Assembly: GCF_001512295.1 (NCBI RefSeq)
Contig: NZ_LNUP01000002.1
Span: 994,263-1,058,262, forward strand
DNA: 64,000 bases
Reading direction: 5' to 3'
Origin: Pseudomonas sp. EpS/L25
GTDB taxonomy: Bacteria; Pseudomonadota; Gammaproteobacteria; Pseudomonadales; Pseudomonadaceae
The notes below the pieces were generated by a model, which had not been told where the DNA came from, made no database searches, and saw only the letters and a list, made by a program, of their open reading frames with translations. Positions 51,124-60,117 of the stretch are shown in pieces. A program made the translations under genes and the position numbers. Position 1 is the stretch's first letter; every line of letters starts with the position of its first letter.

Positions 51124-52787
51124 TGCAGCGCGGTCTCCTCGCGTTGTTGCTGCTGGTACCAGAATTTGCGGCGCAGCAGCTCGGCGGGATTGTCGGGGAT
51201 CTCCCGCAACCATTGCTCGGCGGCCTGGCGCTGTTCTTCCTGCTGGGGATCGTCGACCGCGCTGGGGCTGACCAGCCAATCCGCGCCGGCCTGGGCCTGG
51301 AATTGGGGGCTGGCCGCGGCGGAGGTCTCGGGTGTGCTGCTGGCGCTGCTCGGCTCGTCGGCCTTGGCGTTGGTGGCGGCGGCCTGGGCTTTCTGGCGCC
51401 GCGCCGCCGCTTCGGCCTGGGCGGCGGCACGCTGGGCGAGCAGGCGCTCCAGGCGATTACGATTGCGCAGGGCCGCCGTCAGGTCCGGGCGCAGTACCAG
51501 GGCGGCGGCATAGGCCTTCAGGGCTTCGTCGTAGCGACCGGCCATGGCCAGGGCGTTGCCGCGATTGTAGTGACCGTCCGCCGACGGATCGCGGGCGAAG
51601 GCCGCGGCGGCGCCGGCGTAGTCGCCGCTGCGATAGAGCGCCACGCCGCGCCAGCGGTCATCGCTGAAGCGTTCGGCGGCCGCGGCAGCCTGGTCGTCGC
51701 TCAGCAACTGCATGGCCTGCTGGTCGCGTCGATGCCAGAGGTCGTCCCAGCCGCCGGCCTGGGCCGGTGGCGGCGTCAGCAGCAGGCAGAAGGGCAGGCA
51801 GAGCAGCCAGCCCCGCCTTGCCCCGCAGGCGACCAGCACCAGTAGCGGCAGGAGCAGCAGGTAGCCCTGGTCGCGCCAGCCGGTGGGACCCTGGCCGGCG
51901 CTGAGGCGGACCTCGTCGGGGCGGTCCAGCAGGCCCAGCCGGCGCAGGTCCTGGTCGTCGCGTTGCAGGCGCTGATAGCGCCCACCCAGTTCGCGGGCGA
52001 AGTCCTGCAACTGCCCCTCATCCAGGCGGGCGATGCGGATACCGCCGGCGGCATCGCTCAGGTAATTGCCGGTCTCGGCGGCTACCGGGGCACCCTGGGG
52101 CGTCCCGGGGCCGAGGATCGCCAGCTGGCGCAGGCGACCCTGCAACAGCCGTTCGATACCCTGGCGTTCGCGGCTGTCGAGTTCGCTGGCGATGAGCAGC
52201 AGCCGGGCACTGGCGCTCGGCGCCGGGCCGAGCAATGCCAGGGCCTGGGCGATGCCCAGGTCGGCGCGCTGACCGGGCACCGGCATGATCGAGGGCCGCA
52301 GGGCCGTCAGCAGGTTGTCGATGGTCGGCAGGTCATCGGTCAGGGGCACCAGGGTGTGGGCACTACCGGCGTAGACGACGATGGCGGTCTCGCCATCCTG
52401 GCGGGCCTTCAGCAGATCCTGCAGCTTGCGCTGCACGGCCAGCAGGCGGGTGGGCGGTACGTCAGTGGCGAGCAGCTCCGGGGTCAGCGCCAGCACCACC
52501 ACCAGGGCGTCATCGCGGCGAAAGTTCTGCTGTTCACCTTCCTGCCAACTGGGCCCGGCCAGGGCGAGGCAAGCCAGGACGCCAGCGGCGCCGAGCAGGC
52601 CGAGGCCGAGTGGCGAGCGTTGCCGGTCGCTGTCGCTGAGCAGCCAGGGCTGCAGCGCCGGGGGCAGCAGGGCCTGCCAGTTGCCGTGTCTATGGCGACG
52701 ACGGCGCAGCGCCCAGAGCGCCAGGGCGACCGGCAGCAATGCCAGCAGCCAGGCCGGGCGGAGGAACAGCGGCAGCCAGTCGCTCAT
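51120..52787 (-). CDS. batB: vWA-TPR protein (BatB-BatC type fusion) with degenerate MIDAS
   Basis: A 555-residue membrane protein. Two N-terminal helices, a vWA domain (from about 95), a membrane helix near 305, then TPR-like repeats (GVALYRSGDYAGAAAAFARD, HYNRGNALAMAGRYDEALKAY) and an Ala/Gln tail. In the vWA, the metal-binding DxSxS is replaced by ALTPE (VVVLALTPELLATD), so classical MIDAS metal binding looks lost. BatA, next upstream, keeps it. The frame stays open to 53549, but ATG 52787 gives the expected start MSDWLPLFLRP. Confidence 0.87.
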   Translation of the reverse strand: MSDWLPLFLRPAWLLALLPVALALWALRRRRHRHGNWQALLPPALQPWLLSDSDRQRSPLGLGLLGAAGVLACLALAGPSWQEGEQQNFRRDDALVVVLALTPELLATDVPPTRLLAVQRKLQDLLKARQDGETAIVVYAGSAHTLVPLTDDLPTIDNLLTALRPSIMPVPGQRADLGIAQALALLGPAPSASARLLLIASELDSRERQGIERLLQGRLRQLAILGPGTPQGAPVAAETGNYLSDAAGGIRIARLDEGQLQDFARELGGRYQRLQRDDQDLRRLGLLDRPDEVRLSAGQGPTGWRDQGYLLLLPLLVLVACGARRGWLLCLPFCLLLTPPPAQAGGWDDLWHRRDQQAMQLLSDDQAAAAAERFSDDRWRGVALYRSGDYAGAAAAFARDPSADGHYNRGNALAMAGRYDEALKAYAAALVLRPDLTAALRNRNRLERLLAQRAAAQAEAAARRQKAQAAATNAKADEPSSASSTPETSAAASPQFQAQAGADWLVSPSAVDDPQQEEQRQAAEQWLREIPDNPAELLRRKFWYQQQQREETALQ

Positions 52788-53782
52788 GGCCGGCGTCCCA
52801 GACGGCGCCAGTGGTCGGGCAAGGGCAGGCGGGCGAGGGTCAGGGCCAGGCCGAGCAGCAGCGCCAGGGCCAGCGGCCAGGGGTAGAGTTCCTTGGTGGG
52901 ACGCGCCTGGTCGGGCTGCTGGCGGATCGGCTCGAGACGGTCCAGCTGGCGCGACACCGCGGCGAGCTCTGCGCTGGAGCGCACCCGGAAGTAGGCGCCG
53001 TTGGTGAGTTCGGCGAGGTGCCGCAGCATGGGCTCGTCGAGATCGCTCGAGCTCGGGCCGCCGGCGAGGGTGTCGGGTTCCGCGCCGATGCCCAGGGTAT
53101 AGACCCGCACCCGCTCGCTCGCCGCCAGGGTGGCGGCCACCTCCGGCGTCACTACGCCACCGTTGCTGGCGCCATCGGTGACCAGGATCAGGGTACGGCT
53201 GTTGTCCGGGCGCTTGCGCAGGTGCTTGACCGCCAGCCCTACGGCGTCGCCCACCGCGGTATTGCGCCCGGCCAGTCCGATCTGGGCTTCTTCCAGCAGG
53301 GCATGGACGGTGCGGCGGTCGGCGGTCAGTGGTGCCTGCAGATAGGCCTGGGAGCCGAACAGGATGAGACCGACGCGATCCCCCTGGCGACTGTCGATGA
53401 AGCGACCGAGCAGTTGCTTGACCAGCGTCAGGCGGCTGACGTTCTCGTCGCCCAGCTGCATGTCGGGTGTGTCCATGGAGCCGGAAACGTCCACCGCCAG
53501 CAGCAGGTCGCGGCCGCTCACGTCCAGCGGCTGGGGCGGTCCGACCCATTGCGGGCGTGCCGCCGCCGCCAGGATCAGCAACCAGCCCAGCAGGAAGGGC
53601 AGCAGGCGACGGACGCCGGTCAGGCTGCCGGGACGGGTCGAGCGGCCGCCGAGGTGCTGGAGTTCGCCGAGGAAGTCCACGCGCAGCGCCGCCTGGCCGC
53701 TGTCCGCGGCGGGCAGCAGTTGCCGCAGCAGCCAGGGCAGGGGCGCCAGCAGCCAGAGCCAGGGCCAGGCGAACTCAAACAT
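52784..53782 (-). CDS. batA: vWA domain membrane protein (BatA type)
   Basis: A 332-residue protein with N-terminal hydrophobic segments, a vWA domain with intact MIDAS (LLAVDVSGSMDTPD; the Thr in TADRRT; the Asp in LVTDGASNGG), and a C-terminal membrane helix (about 305-323). Part of the MoxR-associated complex; overlaps the batB-like gene by 4 bases and the DUF4381 gene by 8. Confidence 0.9.
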   Translation of the reverse strand: MFEFAWPWLWLLAPLPWLLRQLLPAADSGQAALRVDFLGELQHLGGRSTRPGSLTGVRRLLPFLLGWLLILAAAARPQWVGPPQPLDVSGRDLLLAVDVSGSMDTPDMQLGDENVSRLTLVKQLLGRFIDSRQGDRVGLILFGSQAYLQAPLTADRRTVHALLEEAQIGLAGRNTAVGDAVGLAVKHLRKRPDNSRTLILVTDGASNGGVVTPEVAATLAASERVRVYTLGIGAEPDTLAGGPSSSDLDEPMLRHLAELTNGAYFRVRSSAELAAVSRQLDRLEPIRQQPDQARPTKELYPWPLALALLLGLALTLARLPLPDHWRRLGRRP

Positions 53783-54269
53783 GTTTGCGGATCCAGGTGG
53801 CGACTGCGTCCTGCAGCCCGTCGATGGTACGGTCTTCCAGTCGGCAGTCGGGGCGGTAGCCGCCGTCCACCAGGATCATGTAACGCGTCAGCCCCGCCGC
53901 CGGGCAGCGCGAGTCGAGAAAGGCCAGCCAATCGCGACCGCTCAGGGTCTGGCTGATCTGGTCCGGATAGCTGGCGCGGCACAGTCGCTTGAGCAGGGCG
54001 TTCAGCGCCTGCAACCAGGGGCCGGCCGGGGCACCATAGGGACGGGGCAGGCGTGCCAGCTCGGCCAGCGCGGTGGTGCGCAGGTCCGCTTCGCTGGTCT
54101 GCTCGGCGACTGGTGCCGAGACCAGCGGGCGCCGGCCGTGGCGATGGCGCAGGAAGAAGCCCAGGGCCAGCGCGACCAGCACCAGCAGCCACCAACCCGG
54201 CGCGGGTGGCCAGAAGGGGACCTCCGGCGGCAGCCGCAACGGTTCCAGATTGGCGAGGCCGGGATTCAC
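53775..54269 (-). CDS. DUF4381 family protein
   Basis: A 164-residue single-pass membrane protein: a short periplasmic start with LEPLRLPPEVPFWPPAPGWW, one helix (LLVLVALALGFFLRHR, about 29-44), and a cytoplasmic helical domain. DUF4381 genes sit between DUF58 and vWA genes in this operon type. The start overlaps the DUF58 stop by 4 bases. Confidence 0.87.
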   Translation of the reverse strand: MNPGLANLEPLRLPPEVPFWPPAPGWWLLVLVALALGFFLRHRHGRRPLVSAPVAEQTSEADLRTTALAELARLPRPYGAPAGPWLQALNALLKRLCRASYPDQISQTLSGRDWLAFLDSRCPAAGLTRYMILVDGGYRPDCRLEDRTIDGLQDAVATWIRKHV

Positions 54270-55204
54270 GAGGTATACCCCGGACGGTGCTGGCGCAACT
54301 GGTGGCGCAGTTGTTCCACCAGGTCGGCGGCGGTGGACAAAGGAAGCAGCGGAACGCCCAGGCGCAGGCTGAGTTCGGTCCAGCGCTCGCGGCGTTGCGC
54401 GGCCTGGTCGGCGTAGCCCTGGCGCACGTCCGCGCGATCGGTATCCAGTTCGACCTCGGCGCCGCCGCTGGTGAAGCGCAGCAGACCGGCTTGGGGCAGT
54501 TCGTGGTCGAGGGGGTCGGAGAGCGGCAGCAGCACCAGGTCGCTGTGCCGGGAAAGCAAGGTGAGATGCTGCTCGGTCGCCACGTCGAGGCTGCGCTCGT
54601 CGCAGATCACCAGCGCCAGACTGCCGGGGCGCAGCACCTCCCGGGCCCGCCGCAGCACCTGGTTGAAGGTGATCCGCGGCGCCTGGGCCAGCGCCGGGTC
54701 CTGCAGGGCTCGATTGGCGTTGATCAGATGATCGAAGAAGCGCAGCAGGTTCTGCTTGCTGCGCCTTGGACGTACCTCGTGCAATCGCTCGCCACCGAAG
54801 ATCATGCCGCCGATGCGGTCGTTATGCTCCAGCACCGCCCAGCCGATCAGGGCGGCCAGGCGTCCGCCCAGCACCGACTTGAATTGCTCGCGGGTGCCGA
54901 AGAAGGTGCGTGGACTCTGCTCCAGGAGCAGATAGACCGGTCGCTCGCGCTCTTCGTGGAACAGCTTGGTGTGGGGCTCACGGGTACGGGCGGTGACGCG
55001 CCAGTCGATCGCCCGGACATCGTCACCGGGCTGGTAGGCCCGCACCTGGTCGAAGTCCACGCCCCGGCCGCGCAGGCGCGAGTGATGCAGGCCGATCAAC
55101 GGGCTGCGGCGGCCGGCGGCGGAAAACAGCTGCACCTCGACCACCCGGTGGCGCATCTCGATGAGCTCGGCCAGGCCCAAGGTCACGCCGCTGCGCTCGG
55201 GCAT
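54266..55204 (-). CDS. DUF58 family protein
   Basis: A 312-residue soluble protein with the DUF58 signature (RGRGVDFDQVRAYQPGDDVRAIDWRVTARTREP) followed by a vWA-like remainder (VYLLLEQSPRTFFGT, LALVICDERSLD). DUF58 proteins are partners of MoxR ATPases. ATG 55204 is one base before the moxR stop, so it is tightly linked; the frame is open further upstream only as a shadow of moxR. Confidence 0.92.
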   Translation of the reverse strand: MPERSGVTLGLAELIEMRHRVVEVQLFSAAGRRSPLIGLHHSRLRGRGVDFDQVRAYQPGDDVRAIDWRVTARTREPHTKLFHEERERPVYLLLEQSPRTFFGTREQFKSVLGGRLAALIGWAVLEHNDRIGGMIFGGERLHEVRPRRSKQNLLRFFDHLINANRALQDPALAQAPRITFNQVLRRAREVLRPGSLALVICDERSLDVATEQHLTLLSRHSDLVLLPLSDPLDHELPQAGLLRFTSGGAEVELDTDRADVRQGYADQAAQRRERWTELSLRLGVPLLPLSTAADLVEQLRHQLRQHRPGYTS

Positions 55205-55205
55205 C

Positions 55206-56165
55206 TCAGGCCACGGCCACCAGGTCGAGGATGCGCTGCACCACCCGGTCGTGATCGATGCCGGCAGCCTCCGCCTCGAAGGAGAGGATGATCCGGTGCC
55301 GCAGGACGTCGAAGACCACCGCCTGGATGTCTTCCGGGCTGACGAAATCCCGGCCGGCCAGCCAGGCATGGGCCCGGGCGCAGCGATCCAGGGCGATGGA
55401 GCCGCGTGGGCTGGCGCCATAGGTGATCCAGTGCGCCATGTCCTGGTCGAAGCGGCCCGGCGTGCGGGTCGCCATGATCAGTTGCACCAGGTATTCCTCC
55501 ACGGCATCGGCCATGTACAGCCCCAGCACCTCGCGCCGCGCTGCGGCGATGGCCGCCTGGCTGACCCGCTCGGTGGGCAGGGTCTCGCCGTCCAGGGCTT
55601 CGCCGCGGGCCTGGGCCAGGATGCGGCGTTCCACCGACGCATCCGGGTAGCCGATCTTGACGTGCATGAGGAAACGGTCGAGTTGGGCCTCGGGCAGGGG
55701 ATAGGTGCCCTCCTGTTCGATGGGGTTCTGGGTGGCCATCACCAGGAACAGCTCGGGCAGGGCATAGGAGGTGCGGCCGATGCTCACCTGGCGCTCGGCC
55801 ATGGCTTCCAGTAGCGCCGACTGGACCTTGGCGGGAGCCCGGTTGATCTCGTCGGCCAATACCAGGTTGTGGAAGATCGGCCCTTGCTGAAAGGAGAAGG
55901 TCGCCGTATCCGGGCGATAGATCTCGGTGCCGGTGATATCGGCGGGCAGCAGATCGGGAGTGAACTGGATGCGATGGAAGTCCGCCTCGAGGCCTTCCGC
56001 CAGGTCCTTGATGGCCTTGGTCTTGGCCAGCCCCGGGGCGCCCTCCACCAGCAGATGTCCATCCGCCAGCACTGCGATGAGCAGCCGCTCCACCAGGGCT
56101 TCCTGGCCGAGGATCTGGCTGGTCAGATAGGTGCGAAGCACCTGCAGAGCGTCACGGTGAGCCAT
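55206..56165 (-). CDS. moxR: MoxR-type AAA+ ATPase
   Basis: A 319-residue AAA+ ATPase. Walker A GAPGLAKTKA (about 43-52), Walker B VLADEINRAPAKVQSALLEAM, sensor 1 FLVMATQNPIEQEGTYPL, and sensor 2 region are present. MoxR ATPases act as chaperones for partner proteins with vWA domains. First gene of the six-gene minus-strand operon moxR-DUF58-DUF4381-batA-batB-batD. Confidence 0.95.
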   Translation of the reverse strand: MAHRDALQVLRTYLTSQILGQEALVERLLIAVLADGHLLVEGAPGLAKTKAIKDLAEGLEADFHRIQFTPDLLPADITGTEIYRPDTATFSFQQGPIFHNLVLADEINRAPAKVQSALLEAMAERQVSIGRTSYALPELFLVMATQNPIEQEGTYPLPEAQLDRFLMHVKIGYPDASVERRILAQARGEALDGETLPTERVSQAAIAAARREVLGLYMADAVEEYLVQLIMATRTPGRFDQDMAHWITYGASPRGSIALDRCARAHAWLAGRDFVSPEDIQAVVFDVLRHRIILSFEAEAAGIDHDRVVQRILDLVAVA

Positions 56166-56482
56166 GGGGCATCCTGAATACGGCGCGGGAGCGATGAAAG
56201 GTGCGCAATTTTACTGCAAGCGGCGGCTGACGCCCATGCCTGCGCGGAGGTCGTTGCCAGGCAACGGCTTGACGAAAATTTGACGACGCCTGCGTCAGGC
56301 TGGGCGTTTGCCGGCGCGACCGTCGTCGCACTTCGCCTGTCAGGCACTCCTCGATGCTGACGGTGCGACCGCGGATGACTAAACTCCTCGGCCTGCCGAC
56401 CGCGCCCCAGGCCTCTGCGTGGGCGGTCCCGAGTCGCCGGCCACGCGCCGCGAATCCTCGCTTCCTTTGACAAGGTGTTTAC
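56166..56482. other. Divergent intergenic region, moxR operon and LTA-synthase-like gene
   Basis: 317 bp without a gene. It carries tandem TTGACGA at 56271-56277 and 56280-56286 (in CTTGACGAAAATTTGACGACG), each a candidate -35 for the plus-strand gene or an operator half-site pair; a matching -10 is not obvious. GGAGCGATGAAAGGTGCGCAATTTTACTGC next to moxR may hold its promoter in the other direction. Confidence 0.4.
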
Positions 56483-58573
56483 ATGTCGCAAATGGATGTC
56501 CCGCAATCCCCCCGCCGCGCCGGCCGGCGACCGCTGCCGACGCTGGGTAGCCACCTGAGCTTCGTGCTCGGCTGCGCCCTGGCGCTGATGGTCATGTTCA
56601 CCCTGTTGCGCCTGGCGCTGCTGGGCTACAACACCGACCTGATCGGCAATTCGCCCTTCTCTACCTTTGCCGAAGCCTTCTTCAACGGTGCCCGCTTCGA
56701 TCTGCGCCTGGTGGTCTATATCTGTGCGCCCTCGCTGTTCTGCCTGTTCAGCCTGCGAGCCATGGCCGCGCGCCGACTGCAGGCCGGCTGGTTCACCCTC
56801 GCCGCCAGCCTCTGCCTGCTGTTGGGCGTTGGCGAGCTGAACTTCTACCGGGAATTCCACCAGCGCCTGAACAGCCTGGTGTTCCAATACATGCAGGAAG
56901 ACCTGCACACCGTGACCAGCATGATCTGGAACGGCTTCCCGGTGGTGCGGCTGCTCCTGGCCTGGGCGGTGGCGACCCTGTTGCTGGGCCTGGTGTTCTT
57001 CGGCATCGAGCGAGCCACCCGGCGTCATGCCGCGCCGCGGCCGGCCGCCTGGTATCGCCGGGGCGCGGTGTTCATGCTCTGCCTGGTGGTGGCCGTCATC
57101 GCCGCCCGTGGCACCCTGAGATCCGGTCCGCCGCTGCGCTGGGGCGACGCCTACACCACCGACTCGATGTTCGCCAACCACCTCGGCCTGAACGGCACCC
57201 TGACCCTGATCGACGCCGCCGAGAACAGCTTTTCCGATCACCGCGACAACAGCTGGAAGGCCACCATGCCGGCTGCCGAAGCCCTGGCCACCACCCGGCA
57301 ACTGCTGCTGACCCCGCGCGACGAACTGATCGACGCCGACAAGGCCGCCGTCCGCCGGATCTATACCCCGCCGGCCGAAGGTCAACTGCCCCAGGTGCGC
57401 AACGTGGTGGTCATCCTCATGGAGAGCATGGCCGGTCGCTACATAGGCGCCCTGGGCAACCAGGACGGCATCACCCCGAACTTCGATGCCCTGGCCAAGC
57501 AGGGCACCCTGTTCACCCGCTTCTTCTCCAATGGCACCCATACCCACCAGGGCATGTTCGCCACCATGGCCTGCTTCCCCAACCTGCCGGCCTTCGAGTA
57601 CCTGATGCGCATGCCCGAGGGGGCCCACCAGTTCTCCGGTCTGCCGCAACTGCTCAGCACCCGTGGCTTCGACGACGTCTACGTCTACAACGGCAATTTC
57701 CAGTGGGACAACCAGTCCGGCTTCTTCAGCAACCAGGGCATGACCCGCTTCGTCGGTCGTGAGGACTTCGTCAATCCGGTGTTCATGGACCCGACCTGGG
57801 GCGTTTCCGACCAGGACATGTTCGACCGTTCGGTGCAGGAGCTGGACAAGCTGGCCAAGGCGCCGGACGGCAAGCCCTTCTATGCGCTGCTGCAGACGCT
57901 GTCCAACCATACGCCCTATGCGCTGCCCAAGGACCTGCCGGTCACCCCGGTCACCGGGCACGGCTCGCTCGACGAGCACCTTACCGCCATGCGCTACGCC
58001 GACTGGTCTCTGGGTCAGTTCTTCGCCAAGGTCAAGAACGAGCCCTGGTACCAGGACACCCTGTTCGTCATCCTCGGCGACCACGGCTTCGGCAACAACG
58101 AGCAGATCACCGAGATGGATCTGTCGCGCTTCAACGTGCCGCTGCTGCTGATCGGTCCGGGCGTGCAGGAAACCTTCGGTGCCCGCCGTGACACCGTCGG
58201 CAGCCAGATCGACGTGGTGCCCACCGTCCTGGCCCGCTTCGGCCAGCCGACCCAGCACCAATGCTGGGGCCGCGACCTGCTCGGTCTGCCCCAGGGCGAT
58301 CCGGGCGTGGCGGTGATCAAGCCCTCGGGCAGCGACCAGACCGTGGCACTGGTGACCGGCGACCGCATCCTGGTCAAGCCGCGCGACCGCGACGCCGTGC
58401 TCTATCGCTATCACCTGGGCACCGAGGCGGGTGGCGAGGTGCTCAAGGGCGATGCCAGCGTGCCCGCGCTGCAGAAGCGCCTGGAGGCCTTCATCCAGAC
58501 CGCCACCGCCAGCCTGCTGGGCAACACCACCGGCATGACCGACAGCAAGGCTGCCGCTGCCCAGCGGCAGTAA
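56483..58573 (+). CDS. LTA synthase-like membrane phospho-/sulfo-transferase
   Basis: A 696-residue protein of the alkaline phosphatase superfamily. Five hydrophobic segments occur in the first 210 residues, then a periplasmic catalytic domain: metal Glu in VVVILMESMAG, nucleophile Thr in SNGTHTHQGMFATM, and metal ligands in ILGDHGFGNN. This is the LtaS/OpgB/phosphoethanolamine transferase layout. In Gram-negatives such enzymes move glycerol-phosphate or ethanolamine-phosphate onto periplasmic glycans or LPS; the substrate here is unknown. It ends at a bidirectional terminator. Confidence 0.88.
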   Translation: MSQMDVPQSPRRAGRRPLPTLGSHLSFVLGCALALMVMFTLLRLALLGYNTDLIGNSPFSTFAEAFFNGARFDLRLVVYICAPSLFCLFSLRAMAARRLQAGWFTLAASLCLLLGVGELNFYREFHQRLNSLVFQYMQEDLHTVTSMIWNGFPVVRLLLAWAVATLLLGLVFFGIERATRRHAAPRPAAWYRRGAVFMLCLVVAVIAARGTLRSGPPLRWGDAYTTDSMFANHLGLNGTLTLIDAAENSFSDHRDNSWKATMPAAEALATTRQLLLTPRDELIDADKAAVRRIYTPPAEGQLPQVRNVVVILMESMAGRYIGALGNQDGITPNFDALAKQGTLFTRFFSNGTHTHQGMFATMACFPNLPAFEYLMRMPEGAHQFSGLPQLLSTRGFDDVYVYNGNFQWDNQSGFFSNQGMTRFVGREDFVNPVFMDPTWGVSDQDMFDRSVQELDKLAKAPDGKPFYALLQTLSNHTPYALPKDLPVTPVTGHGSLDEHLTAMRYADWSLGQFFAKVKNEPWYQDTLFVILGDHGFGNNEQITEMDLSRFNVPLLLIGPGVQETFGARRDTVGSQIDVVPTVLARFGQPTQHQCWGRDLLGLPQGDPGVAVIKPSGSDQTVALVTGDRILVKPRDRDAVLYRYHLGTEAGGEVLKGDASVPALQKRLEAFIQTATASLLGNTTGMTDSKAAAAQRQ

Positions 58574-58588
58574 TCCTCGCCCCATGAA

Positions 58589-58612
58589 AAAGGCCGCCCA
58601 AGGGCGGCCTTT
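58589..58612. terminator. Bidirectional rho-independent terminator
   Basis: AAAGGCCGCCC (58589-58599) and GGGCGGCCTTT (58602-58612) form a perfect 11 bp stem with A-rich 5' and T-rich 3' sides, between two convergent genes. Confidence 0.9.
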
Positions 58613-58629
58613 GCTTTGGTCGGCAGCGA

Positions 58630-59268
58630 TCAGGCGGCGATGACCACGTCTTCGGCCTGCAGGCCCTTGTCCCGCTGGATCACCGAGAACTCCACCCGCT
58701 GGCCTTCCATCAGCACGCGGTGGCCTTCGCCACGGATCGCGCGGAAGTGCACGAAGATGTCGTCGCCGGTATCCCGGGAGATGAAGCCGAAGCCCTTGGA
58801 GGTGTTGAACCACTTCACCGTGCCCCGCTCGCGGTCATCGGCCAGCGGGCGTGCGGGCGCGGCCGCTGCAGGGCGGGCGACCGGGCGCGGCCGGCTTTCC
58901 GTTTCGGTCGCGACAGCGCTGCCAGCCGGTGCGCGAAACTTCTCCGGCAGGCTGGCCAGGGCCGCGACCAGGGTCAGCCCCAGGGGCAGCAGTTCGGCGG
59001 TAAGGCCGCCGATGTGGGTGAGCGGTGCCAGGAGGATGAAGGTCTGCACCACCACGGCAATCACCAACAGGGCGCTGGCGAGTTTCTGCGCGCCGCTGCT
59101 GCGGCTACGGGAGAAGGGTGTGAAGAGGAGGGTGGCAAGACCCAGCAGGGCCAGATGGATGGACTCGGGTTGATCGAAGGAAGAGGTATCGGACTGCAGT
59201 CCGGGAATGGCCGATAACAGGAGCGCGGCAGCGCCCACCACGACATGGACAGTAGATAACGTGTTCAA
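58630..59268 (-). CDS. Membrane protein with C-terminal cold-shock domain
   Basis: A 212-residue protein. Four hydrophobic segments (about 6-22, 37-52, 62-82, 88-107), a Pro/Ala/Arg linker, and a complete CspA-type cold-shock domain at 149-212 with RNP1 KGFGFISR and RNP2 DIFVHF. P. aeruginosa has a cold-shock gene at the same place (PA0961, beside dps and aspS). The membrane part suggests a nucleic-acid binding domain held at the inner membrane. No function is known to me. Confidence 0.88.
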   Translation of the reverse strand: MNTLSTVHVVVGAAALLLSAIPGLQSDTSSFDQPESIHLALLGLATLLFTPFSRSRSSGAQKLASALLVIAVVVQTFILLAPLTHIGGLTAELLPLGLTLVAALASLPEKFRAPAGSAVATETESRPRPVARPAAAAPARPLADDRERGTVKWFNTSKGFGFISRDTGDDIFVHFRAIRGEGHRVLMEGQRVEFSVIQRDKGLQAEDVVIAA

Positions 59269-59434
59269 TGTGAAATCACCTTGGGGTCAAGAACTCGGAT
59301 CTGCCGAAACTGCTGTGGCGATGCACGGCAGCGGCGTGACCCGGCGCGGAACGCGCGTCCTTATTAAACCCAAAAGGTGAAGGTCGCTCAATCGTGGCAC
59401 CGCCGCGGACGCGTGCCCGCGGCGGAGTGTCGCT
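59269..59434. other. Intergenic region between the cold-shock gene and the Dps-like gene
   Basis: 166 bp. A perfect 9 bp hairpin, CCGCCGCGG (59400-59408) with CCGCGGCGG (59417-59425), lies just after the Dps-like stop on the minus strand and may end that transcript, but no T-run follows. The rest should carry the promoter of the cold-shock-domain gene. Confidence 0.4.
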
Positions 59435-59905
59435 TCAGGCGGCCAGCAGGCTGCGCAGCATCCAGGCGGTCTTCTCGTGGATCTGCATGCGCTGGGTTAG
59501 CAGGTCGGCGGTGGGCTCGTCGCTGACCTTGTCCAGCAGCGGGAAGATGCCCCGGGCGGTACGCACCACGGCTTCCTGGCCCTGCACCAGCAGGCGGATC
59601 ATCTCCTGGGCGTCCGGAATGCCTTCCTCTTCCTTGATGCTCGACAGGCGGGCATAGGCGGCATAGGTGCCCGGCGCCGGGAAACCCAGGGCGCGGATGC
59701 GCTCGGCGATGTCGTCCACCGCCACGGCCAGCTCGGTGTACTGGGTCTCGAACATCAGGTGCAGGGTATTGAACATCGGCCCGGTCACGTTCCAGTGGAA
59801 GTTGTGGGTCTTCAGATACAGGGTGTAGGTATCGGCCAACAGGCGCGACAGGCCCTCGGCGATCTGGGCGCGATCCTGTTCGGCGATTCCGATATTGATT
59901 TCCAT
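59435..59905 (-). CDS. dps: Dps-like ferritin
   Basis: A 156-residue DNA-protection/ferritin-like protein. The interface ferroxidase ligands are seen in [23 protein letters not shown] (HxxxW...H and the DxxxE region [14 protein letters not shown]). The protein oxidises and stores iron, limiting Fenton damage. ATG 59905 follows AAAGGAGCTG; an in-frame codon at 59953 is rejected. Corresponds to PA0962, next to aspS. Confidence 0.92.
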   Translation of the reverse strand: MEINIGIAEQDRAQIAEGLSRLLADTYTLYLKTHNFHWNVTGPMFNTLHLMFETQYTELAVAVDDIAERIRALGFPAPGTYAAYARLSSIKEEEGIPDAQEMIRLLVQGQEAVVRTARGIFPLLDKVSDEPTADLLTQRMQIHEKTAWMLRSLLAA

Positions 59906-60117
59906 GCTGACAGCTCCTTTGCGGTCGGTTGCGAAAGGCCCCGAGGCTACCACAGAACCGCTGGCCGTTTAGCCAGTGGTTGAGCCGTGAGCGCCACCGT
60001 GATGTTCGATACAATGATATGGAATGATATAGAATCTCCCGTTCAGTCGAGCGCCTGGCCTTGCCGGCCTGGCGCCTCCACGCATTCAGCCTGTTCTAGA
60101 GAAGCGAAACCACGACC
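59906..60117 (+). promoter_or_regulatory. Divergent promoter region of dps and aspS
   Basis: 212 bp between divergent starts. An A/T-rich patch at 60005-60036 contains ATACAATGATATGG and AATGATATAGAAT, two overlapping candidate -10 boxes (TACAAT 60010-60015; TATAGA 60028-60033). Their -35 partners are poor, so the aspS promoter is placed only approximately. Confidence 0.45.
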
